From the IMG/VR virus record IMGVR_UViG_3300020190_000201, positions 1-34,152 of that record: a stretch of 34,152 nucleotides of DNA, one strand, 5' to 3'. This document shows positions 27,688 through 34,152 of this stretch, in pieces. The notes below the pieces were generated by a model. It saw nothing but the letters and a program-made list of their open reading frames with translations. It did no database searches and was not told the DNA's origin. A program made the position numbers and the translations under genes. The DNA comes from a virus. Position 1 is the stretch's first letter; each line of letters opens with the position of its first letter.

Positions 27688-28533
27688 ATGGCAATAATAC
27701 CACCATTAGATGAAATACCTAAATTAGCTGGTAAATTAACTAATCAACTAGTTGAATTAGGTTTAAAGGAAACTGACAAGTTAATTGATAAATCATTACA
27801 GACAGTACAAGATACAATTCAACTTCCAGAAAATTGTAATTGCAATGATCCTAGAATTAAAAAACTTAAACAAGATCTAGAAGAAATTCAACGATTGATT
27901 GGAAGAGTACAACAAACTATACCAAAAGTACAACAAGTAGTTAATGTAACAAAAGGTGTAGTTAATATCGCTAATAGTATAAAGACTGCAATTACAGTTG
28001 CACAGTTATCAAATCCAATAACTGCACCATTGTTTATTGCACAACAATTGCAAGCTATTCAAGATGCAACTATTACTAATGCATTGACATGTATCAATCA
28101 ATTGGCAGAATATCCTGCGACATTAATTAATAAATTACCACCGGTGATTATGCCACCGATTCAAGAAGCATTACAAAAATTAAGTAGTTCATGTAACGGC
28201 GATGTGCCTGATATTAAAATGTTATCAACAACAGACACAGAAGTCAATAACATAAATACATATAATGATTTATACTCATCAGAATTTTATCGAGACATCA
28301 ATGTATCAGAACAAGATTTACTTGATAGGGCTACTACAATTCAAACTTTAATTTCGCGTCAATTAGATGTGTTATCTAATTTACAAGAAGCTCCCAGTGC
28401 AGTATTTCAGCAAGAAGGAATACCAACTTCAGATATCGGTAAATTAGGCGATTATTATATTGATACGCAAAACTTAATATTCTACGGGCCAAAATTATCA
28501 GATACAGAATGGCCCCCAGGCATAAAATACTAA
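27688..28533 (+). CDS. Tail/baseplate structural protein candidate, 281 aa
   Basis: The N-terminal half is helical and Gln-rich (LEEIQRLIGRVQQTIPKVQQ). A hydrophobic stretch lies around NIANSIKTAITVAQLSNPIT. There are single cysteines in NCNCND. The C-terminus TSDIGKLGDYYIDTQNLIFY, ending GPKLSDTEWPPG, resembles the GxxGDxYxDTxxxxxYGPK unit of phage fibre-tip or collar repeats. It lies in the baseplate operon between the hub candidate and gp25. Confidence 0.6.
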   Translation: MAIIPPLDEIPKLAGKLTNQLVELGLKETDKLIDKSLQTVQDTIQLPENCNCNDPRIKKLKQDLEEIQRLIGRVQQTIPKVQQVVNVTKGVVNIANSIKTAITVAQLSNPITAPLFIAQQLQAIQDATITNALTCINQLAEYPATLINKLPPVIMPPIQEALQKLSSSCNGDVPDIKMLSTTDTEVNNINTYNDLYSSEFYRDINVSEQDLLDRATTIQTLISRQLDVLSNLQEAPSAVFQQEGIPTSDIGKLGDYYIDTQNLIFYGPKLSDTEWPPGIKY

Positions 28534-28538
28534 TCTAC

Positions 28539-28546
28539 ATATTTAT
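28539..28546 (+). promoter_or_regulatory. Late promoter motif ATATTTAT
   Basis: ATATTTATTATTAAAG, 15 bases before the ATG at 28562; nearly the same sequence as the element at 26200. Confidence 0.55.
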
Positions 28547-28561
28547 TATTAAAGTATTATC

Positions 28562-29053
28562 ATGGATACAAAAACATTAGTAAAAGCACTTAAAACGGCC
28601 GTACGTGAGGTTGTAAAAGAAGAATTAACTGAAATTCTTCGCGAAGGTTTACAATCTACTATTACAGAGATGAAACAGCCGCAGACAAAAAAACAAGCTC
28701 CACCATCGCCTATGCCAAAGCGCAAGACAGTTCAATTTTCTGAAAATAAATGGGCTTCAATTCTCAATGAAACAGATGCATTGGTAGAACAAACACCAAC
28801 GGCTATGAATAGTTTTGCTGATATGATGAATGAAGGTATGGAAGAAATACGAATGACTTCTGCAGATGCAAAGAATTTTGGTGCTATGCGAGAAAATATG
28901 AAAGCTGCAATCACCGGTCAACCAGTTGCTCCTAAAATAATGGAAGATCCGGAAACAGGTAAAACGTTTGAAGTCCCGAAAGAAATACAACAAGTGTTAA
29001 CTAGAGATTATTCTGGTTTAATGAATGCTATAAATAAAAAGAAAGGTAAATAG
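28562..29053 (+). CDS. Hypothetical baseplate-operon protein, 163 aa
   Basis: The N-terminus MDTKTLVKALKTAVREVVKE, ELTEILREGL is a long charged helix. A Pro/Lys-rich linker (KKQAPPSPMPKRKTV) follows, then a helical Met-rich part (MNSFADMMNEGMEEIRMTSA). Not recognised, but this helix-linker-helix layout often precedes gp25 in related phages that I recall. The stop overlaps the GTG start of gp25 (TAGTG). Confidence 0.65.
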   Translation: MDTKTLVKALKTAVREVVKEELTEILREGLQSTITEMKQPQTKKQAPPSPMPKRKTVQFSENKWASILNETDALVEQTPTAMNSFADMMNEGMEEIRMTSADAKNFGAMRENMKAAITGQPVAPKIMEDPETGKTFEVPKEIQQVLTRDYSGLMNAINKKKGK

Positions 29054-29490
29054 TGCCATATGTTATTGTAGAAATAAATCAATCTGCAGCAAATGCATTT
29101 GGATTAGATGTTGATTTAGGTTCAGCAACACCACTTTCTACAATATACGATACAGAACAAGTTGTTTTTAATAAACTTAAAAATCTTTTATTGACTAAAA
29201 GAGGAGAACGTCCATTACAACCTAACTTCGGCACTGATTTATTTAAAATTTTATTTGAAATTAATTCTCGCGATTTGCAACAACAAATTGAAGAATATAT
29301 TTTACCTGCAATATCATTTTGGATACCTGAAATAAATAGTTCTACAATTAATGTAAAAACAATTGAAGATGATCCAACAATGATACATACATTAGAAATT
29401 ACAATTGAATATTCATCTAATGGAATAAATTTAAACACACTTACATTAGCTTTTGATGATAATGGAATAATACAGATAGTACAAGGATAA
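29053..29490 (+). CDS. gp25-like baseplate wedge protein (GPW/gp25 family), 145 aa
   Basis: GTG start, coupled to the upstream stop. The segment FNKLKNLLLTKRGERPLQPN, then FGTDLFKILFEINSRDLQQQ and EEYILPAISFWIPEIN is the GPW/gp25 signature (N-x-LLLT-x-GER-x-x-P-FG-x-L). The family forms the inner baseplate wedge and resembles tail lysozyme in fold, without activity. Directly followed by gp6, as in T4-like phages. High confidence in the family. Confidence 0.9.
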   Translation: MPYVIVEINQSAANAFGLDVDLGSATPLSTIYDTEQVVFNKLKNLLLTKRGERPLQPNFGTDLFKILFEINSRDLQQQIEEYILPAISFWIPEINSSTINVKTIEDDPTMIHTLEITIEYSSNGINLNTLTLAFDDNGIIQIVQG

Positions 29491-29494
29491 TAAC

Positions 29495-31375
29495 ATGGTA
29501 ACTAAAAAAGATGTTTCTTATTTAGGTAAAGATTTTAGTCAAATTCGAAGAAATTTAATTGAATTTACTAAACAGTATTTTCCTACAACGTATACTGATT
29601 TTAGTGAAGCATCATCTGGAATGATCATGTTAGAATTAGCTGCATATGTTGGCGATGTATTATCATATTATGCAGATAATAATTTAAAAGAATCATTATT
29701 AGAACAAGCAACTGAAAGAGGCAATGTATATGATATTGCAAAGATGTTAGGATATCAACCTAAAAATTCTATTCCAGCATATGTAACTTTAGATGTATTT
29801 CAACTAGTTCCATCAATTGGATCAGGCAGTAATGTTGCTCCTGATTATAACTATGCACTTTCAATCAAACCAGGAATGCAAGTTTCTGCTAATAATGGTT
29901 CAGCTGTATTTCGCACATTAGATTCTGTAGATTTTGCATTTTCTTCTTCATTTGATACAACAGAAGTTTCAATTTATGAAAGTGATGATGTTACTAAACA
30001 GCCTACTTATTATTTATTAAAAAAACAAGTTAGAGCAGTTTCTGGCGAAATCATTACTAGATCATTTACATTTGGATCTCCAATTGCATATGATAAAATA
30101 GTTTTACCAGAATCAAACATTATTGATATAATTTCAATGACTGAATCTGATGGTGATAATTGGTATGAAGTTCCATATTTAGCACAAGATACTATTTTTG
30201 AATCGATTCCGAATTTGGCAGAAAATGATCCGGACTTATATCAATATCGTTCATCATCTCCAAGTTTATTAAAAATGAAACGTACCGCAAAACGTTTTGT
30301 TACTAGATTGCGAAGTGACAATCTTTTAGAAATACAATTTGGTGCCGGAGTATCAGATAATAACGATGAAGAAATTATTCCAAATCCTACAAATGTTGGT
30401 AATGGTTTAGCGGGTATTAGAGTTGATGTTGATGTTGATATTGATCCATCAAACTTTTTATATACAAGAACATATGGACAAGCACCTGCAAATACTACAT
30501 TAACTGTTACTTATACAATTGGAAACGGAATTGCAGATAATGTTGTAGCAAATGTTCTTACAAATATACAACAAATTAATTATGATGAAGATGTAAATTC
30601 AACAGCATCTGTTCCAGTATTTAATTTTGTTAAAAATACAGTAGCAGTAACCAATCCAATACCTGCAACAGGTGCAAAAAATTCTGATACATTGCAGGAT
30701 GTTAAAAACAATGCTTTAGCAAATTTTGCAACACAAAATCGTACAGTGACTCGCGACGATTATATTATACGAGCATATTCGATGCCAGCAAAATATGGTA
30801 GCATTTCAAAAGCATATATTGTACCAGACGATCAAATAATACAAGAAGATTATACACAGAATCGTTTGCCAAATCCATTAGCACTTAATATGTATGTTTT
30901 AGGATTCAATGAAAACAAACAATTAGTTGCGTTGAATAATTCAATCAAAGAAAATTTAAAAACATACTTAAATCATTATAGAATATTAACAGACGCAATT
31001 AATATTAAAGATGCTTTTATAATTAATATAGGTGTTCAATTTGAAATTTCTGTATTATCAAATTATAATAGTAATGAAGTATTATTAAATTGTATAAATG
31101 CTTTAAAAACATATTTTGATGTTGATCGTTGGCAAATAAATCAACCAGTTATTAAAACTGAGGTAATGAATATTATTTCAAATGTAAACGGTGTACAAAA
31201 CTTAGTTAATATTACATTTAATAATTTATTTGACACTACATTAGGATATTCTGGCAATGTTTATGATTTAGCATCTGCTACAAAAAATGGAATTGTATAT
31301 CCTTCATTAGATCCTAGTATATTTGAAGTTAAATTTCCAAATCAAGATATTAAAGGTCGCGTAGTTAACTATTAA
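29495..31375 (+). CDS. gp6-like baseplate wedge protein (baseplate J family), 626 aa
   Basis: The N-terminus DFSQIRRNLIEFTKQYFPTT, YTDFSEASSGMIMLELAAYV and LSYYADNNLKESLLEQATERGN (cut here for length) is the signature of T4 gp6 and its relatives. The middle has AVTNPIPATGAKNSDTLQDV and TRDDYIIRAYSMPAKYGSIS, typical of the 'R-x-VT-x-x-DY' motif of baseplate J proteins. It forms the baseplate wedge dimer that connects hub and fibres. Length fits the T4 protein (about 660 aa). Starts five bases after gp25. Confidence 0.92.
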   Translation: MVTKKDVSYLGKDFSQIRRNLIEFTKQYFPTTYTDFSEASSGMIMLELAAYVGDVLSYYADNNLKESLLEQATERGNVYDIAKMLGYQPKNSIPAYVTLDVFQLVPSIGSGSNVAPDYNYALSIKPGMQVSANNGSAVFRTLDSVDFAFSSSFDTTEVSIYESDDVTKQPTYYLLKKQVRAVSGEIITRSFTFGSPIAYDKIVLPESNIIDIISMTESDGDNWYEVPYLAQDTIFESIPNLAENDPDLYQYRSSSPSLLKMKRTAKRFVTRLRSDNLLEIQFGAGVSDNNDEEIIPNPTNVGNGLAGIRVDVDVDIDPSNFLYTRTYGQAPANTTLTVTYTIGNGIADNVVANVLTNIQQINYDEDVNSTASVPVFNFVKNTVAVTNPIPATGAKNSDTLQDVKNNALANFATQNRTVTRDDYIIRAYSMPAKYGSISKAYIVPDDQIIQEDYTQNRLPNPLALNMYVLGFNENKQLVALNNSIKENLKTYLNHYRILTDAINIKDAFIINIGVQFEISVLSNYNSNEVLLNCINALKTYFDVDRWQINQPVIKTEVMNIISNVNGVQNLVNITFNNLFDTTLGYSGNVYDLASATKNGIVYPSLDPSIFEVKFPNQDIKGRVVNY

Positions 31376-31383
31376 GGAACATA

Positions 31384-32499
31384 ATGTTTAGAATATTTTA
31401 TGCAAATAAAGATGCAACGTTGTATGAAGCATATCCAACATACAATACTGGATTAGATGAAATACTAGAAGTTGGCAAACGTTTAGGTACTGATGGCTCT
31501 ACTTTATTAAAATCTCGTGCAGTTGTTAAATTTGATATGACTGAAATTTCAGCATCATTATCTAAATATTCTAAAACTGTTAATGATTGTAAATTCGTAT
31601 TACAATTATACACTGATCAAGCAAAAAACTTGCCGGCAGATTATACAATTGCAGTAAAAATGTTAGGACAAGATTGGGTTAATGGTACTGGTTATCTTAA
31701 TGAAGCTACAACTGATGGTGTTTGTTGGAATACTCCTACATCTGGTTCATCTTGGATATCAGGTAGTCAACAAATTGAAATCGGTACAAGTGATTTATAT
31801 ATATCTGGTTCAGGTAAAGGTGGTAATTATCTTTATTATTCGGGTTCAGGTACTGCTCCTGTATTAATTACATCGGAATCATTTTCATATAGAACAACTG
31901 ATTTAAATATAGATGTTACTGATCAAATAAAAATATGGTTAAGTGGTAGCAATAATAATACAATACCTAATTATGGTTTCTTAATACAATATTCAGATGC
32001 TGATGAATCTAATGTCGCAGTATCTGGTTATGTTCGTTATTTTAGTAGAGAAACACATACTATATATGTTCCTAGAATAACTATGTATTGGGATAATAGT
32101 GCTTTTACAACAGGATCATTGACAGCGGCTAATCTAGATTCATATATAATTTATACCAATGTTAAACCGTCTTATAAAGACACTGAAATTAGCAAAATTA
32201 GGATATATGCTCGCGATAAATATCCACAAAAATCGCCAACTAATTTATTTCCTATAGAAACCGTTAAATATTTATCATCAGCATCATATTATTCAGTATT
32301 AGATGCAGCTACAGATGAAGTCATAATTCCGTACGATAATATTTATACTAAATTAAGTTGTGATAGTACAAGCAATTATATTTACGTTGATATGAACGGT
32401 TTTATGCCTGAGCGCTATTATCGTTTGCAACTAAAAATTGTAGATGGCTTTACGGAACAATATATTGATGATCAAATTTATTTTAAAGTAGTTAGATGA
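31384..32499 (+). CDS. Baseplate/tail protein with DNRLRE-like domain, 371 aa
   Basis: The N-terminus ANKDATLYEAYPTYNTGLDE with ILEVGK and SRAVVKFDM follows the DNRLRE pattern (D-x-T...P-x-x-N-x-G...L-x-VG...R-x-x-x-x-FD). That is a beta-sandwich domain common in surface and tail proteins. The middle is Gly/Ser-rich (SGSGKGGNYLYYSGSGTAP), and the end has the beta-sandwich strand YYRLQLKIVDGFTEQYIDDQ. It follows gp6, where T4-like phages have further wedge proteins (gp7/gp8). Probably structural and surface exposed. The stop overlaps the next start. Confidence 0.65.
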   Translation: MFRIFYANKDATLYEAYPTYNTGLDEILEVGKRLGTDGSTLLKSRAVVKFDMTEISASLSKYSKTVNDCKFVLQLYTDQAKNLPADYTIAVKMLGQDWVNGTGYLNEATTDGVCWNTPTSGSSWISGSQQIEIGTSDLYISGSGKGGNYLYYSGSGTAPVLITSESFSYRTTDLNIDVTDQIKIWLSGSNNNTIPNYGFLIQYSDADESNVAVSGYVRYFSRETHTIYVPRITMYWDNSAFTTGSLTAANLDSYIIYTNVKPSYKDTEISKIRIYARDKYPQKSPTNLFPIETVKYLSSASYYSVLDAATDEVIIPYDNIYTKLSCDSTSNYIYVDMNGFMPERYYRLQLKIVDGFTEQYIDDQIYFKVVR

Positions 32500-33527
32500 G
32501 TGATAGCGTTTCATTAGTACAAGATTCATTTTATGATGAAAAAGGAATAACTGCGATATCAAATAATAACGCAGTAGTTTCTCGCGATCAAGGAGGCAAT
32601 GTTTTAATACAACCAACATCTTCATTATTAGTTATTGAAGCAATAACAACAAATATACTAGCTGAATCAGTATTACCTTTATTAAATACACAATTTAATT
32701 ATTTTAGATTTCCGGTTACTACTACTACAATTGATACTGATGTAGATTTAGATTTAGATTTAGATTTAGATTTAGATAATATTACTACAGAATTAAAAAT
32801 ACCAGTTGAAACTGATTCTCAAGGTCAACCTATTAATGTTACAAAAATAAATACATCGTTTCAATCTTACTGGTATTATGGACTAGATGCTAGGCAAATT
32901 TCTAAAGGATATAAACAATTACAATTTACAGGTGGCGCACAACCAGTAGTTAATGGTTATACTTTAACTAAAGATATAATAAAAACTTTAAAAGATAAAA
33001 ATCAGACATTGAGATTTGTTATAAATACACAATTTGTTCCTAATGAAGGTGTAACTGGCCCGGTGGGTATATGGTTAAAATTAAATAGAAAAAATCCAAA
33101 AATTTATAGAGAATTTGAAGAAATTGGTATTTATACAGAAGCAAAAACATCGGGTGATGCTGGTTCGGGTACTAATCCGAATGGACTTACTTCAACTGAT
33201 TATCCAATATTATTGTTAGAATATGTTGTAGATTACACTGATATACAAATTGATGATACATATTATGTAGAAGCCATGGCCAGTAGGAATAGCTGGATAT
33301 TGCCTGAAAATTCTTATTGGACCGTTGAACCAATTGATATACCGTCTGAACCAGGAATATTTGGATGGTCGCCTACAAATACACAAGGAACGGCGGGTGT
33401 TTATAATTTAAATTTTGATACTATACTATTATCTAGTAGCTCGTTTAATGAAGCCCCAAATAACTCCAATAACGGCATTATTGCAAAACGTACTCAAGGA
33501 ACTAACCAACAATTAACTGTAGTTTAA
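32496..33527 (+). CDS. Baseplate/tail structural protein, 343 aa, with DL repeat
   Basis: Coupled by ATGA overlap to the upstream gene. The N-terminal 80 residues are beta-rich. A run of alternating Asp-Leu (residues 82-94) is encoded by a 6-base tandem repeat (GATTTA x5, 32745-32774). The body (IKTLKDKNQTLRFVINTQFV ... GIWLKLNRKNPKIYREFEEI) has a jelly-roll look. Family not recognised; its position suggests a wedge or tail-fibre attachment protein. Confidence 0.65.
   Translation: MSDSVSLVQDSFYDEKGITAISNNNAVVSRDQGGNVLIQPTSSLLVIEAITTNILAESVLPLLNTQFNYFRFPVTTTTIDTDVDLDLDLDLDLDNITTELKIPVETDSQGQPINVTKINTSFQSYWYYGLDARQISKGYKQLQFTGGAQPVVNGYTLTKDIIKTLKDKNQTLRFVINTQFVPNEGVTGPVGIWLKLNRKNPKIYREFEEIGIYTEAKTSGDAGSGTNPNGLTSTDYPILLLEYVVDYTDIQIDDTYYVEAMASRNSWILPENSYWTVEPIDIPSEPGIFGWSPTNTQGTAGVYNLNFDTILLSSSSFNEAPNNSNNGIIAKRTQGTNQQLTVV
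32745..32774 (+). repeat. Tandem hexanucleotide repeat (GATTTA)5 in coding sequence
   Basis: Five perfect GATTTA units, flanked by GATGTA and GATAAT. In frame, so copy-number change keeps the reading frame and alters the (Asp-Leu) run length. Confidence 0.9.
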
Positions 33528-33530
33528 AAA

Positions 33531-34152
33531 ATGTTAACGCAATATAAAAATATCGAACAAATTGCTTCCACAAAAAATGCAGTAGTTGCTCAGCGTTTAA
33601 CTGATCTACAATTAGACTTAATATCATATACTCCTCTAGAACGAAAATATATTCCAGTAAATCAAATAAAAGAAAATTCTCAAGATAATAGAATTGAATT
33701 ACATGTTTATTCTACAAATTCTTGGCTAACTGGAAATCATAAAATACAACAAGTAACAAAAATACCTCAGTATACTGATTTAGTTACTAATCAATCAATT
33801 GATTTATATAATCCAATTGCAATTGATTTAAGAAAAGAATTTGATGCATTAAAAATAAATGCTGGATCGCTTCGAGTTGTTGTAAATTTCTTTCAGAATC
33901 TTATAGGTAGTTATGAGCAACAATATTTGCGAATTGACGAAATATCTCCAGATCGTACGGAAATACGTCTTCGTGCGATTGATATAAAAAATGCTACATT
34001 TTTAAATCAGTTAACTAATTATATAAAAGATGTAAATCAAACATCTACTGTTGATATTAGAACCGAAATTGTTTCTAGTATACGAAATCAACAATCAATT
34101 ATAAATACAATAGAAATTCCAAAAAAATTCAAAACGTATTTATTAAATTTTA
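33531..34152 (+). CDS. Tail/baseplate protein, 5' part (truncated at window end)
   Basis: The ATG lies three bases after the stop at 33527. At least 207 codons are visible, with no stop before the window edge. The product begins MLTQYKNIEQIASTKNAVVA and contains LEHVYSTNSWLTGNHKIQ-type beta strands (ELHVYSTNSWLTGNHK), then GSLRVVVNFFQNLIGSYEQQ. It is beta-rich, consistent with a baseplate or tail structural protein. Family not recognised from this part. Confidence 0.65.
   Translation, partial: MLTQYKNIEQIASTKNAVVAQRLTDLQLDLISYTPLERKYIPVNQIKENSQDNRIELHVYSTNSWLTGNHKIQQVTKIPQYTDLVTNQSIDLYNPIAIDLRKEFDALKINAGSLRVVVNFFQNLIGSYEQQYLRIDEISPDRTEIRLRAIDIKNATFLNQLTNYIKDVNQTSTVDIRTEIVSSIRNQQSIINTIEIPKKFKTYLLNF

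Noticed and set aside
1-34152. T4-type late promoter TATAAATA in coding orientation
   Set aside because: The consistent motif before virion genes is ATATTTAT, not TATAAATA; I did not claim T4 identity.
1-34152. Insertion sequences, integrase or attachment sites
   Set aside because: No transposase, recombinase or terminal repeat was seen; the gene set fits a virulent phage.

Overview
The window is a 34 kb, AT-rich piece of a T4-like (contractile-tailed) bacteriophage genome. The diagnostic genes are a gp25-type baseplate wedge protein, a gp6-type baseplate wedge protein, a gp55-like late sigma factor, an OB-fold baseplate hub candidate and an RpoD-like sigma factor. Several signs point to a Bacteroidota host: promoters with a TTAnnTTTA core like the Bacteroidota -7 box, signal peptides ending in '...A|Q', an Hc1-like histone, a DUF4494-like protein and few strong Shine-Dalgarno sites. 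The host is inferred, not proven. The genome is truncated at both ends; the first promoter and the last gene are cut.

Region 1 (1-7267) is an early module of about 22 mostly tiny plus-strand genes, arranged as short cassettes. Nearly every cassette has its own copy of a conserved promoter: an ATTAGGATC box, 24 bases start-to-start to a TTATCTTTA or TTAAATTTA core, then the leader AAAAATAAGAGATATG. The recognisable products are an RpoD-like sigma factor (2507) and an AAA+ ATPase (5004). Two genes are followed by a CATATCTCTC element complementary to the shared leader, next to a hairpin.

Region 2 (7268-7599) has no gene. It carries several hairpins built from runs of 5-6 G or C, including a strong terminator, and separates the early module from the virion module.

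Region 3 (7600-15672, plus strand) carries virion-associated and accessory genes. Many start with a short peptide ending in (L/I)xE, reminiscent of the T4 capsid-targeting sequence. They include a GNAT acetyltransferase, a protein with a CWTGYTKKGMK tail and an acidic protein. The region also holds a Dps-like mini-ferritin, an Hc1-like histone, a DUF4494-like protein, a methyltransferase and a KOW/SH3-like protein with a possible overprinted ORF.

Region 4 (15659-22905) is mostly minus strand: four large virion-candidate proteins with the same kind of N-terminal tag. Two plus-strand genes with signal peptides (19133, 20599) are inserted among them. They carry early-type promoters and are bounded downstream by bidirectional terminators, so they look like morons; one resembles CAP-domain proteins.

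Region 5 (23009-34152, plus strand) starts with a UV-damage endonuclease (uvsE) of distinctly higher GC, a zinc-ribbon protein, an HD-domain hydrolase, a membrane protein and the gp55-like late sigma factor. It then runs into the baseplate operon (hub candidate, gp25, gp6, DNRLRE-like and further tail/baseplate proteins).

The proposed logic is a two-sigma cascade. The RpoD-like factor or the host factor would read the ATTAGGATC promoters. The gp55-like factor would read late promoters marked by ATATTTAT just upstream of virion genes. Tagged proteins may be packed into the prohead and delivered with the DNA.
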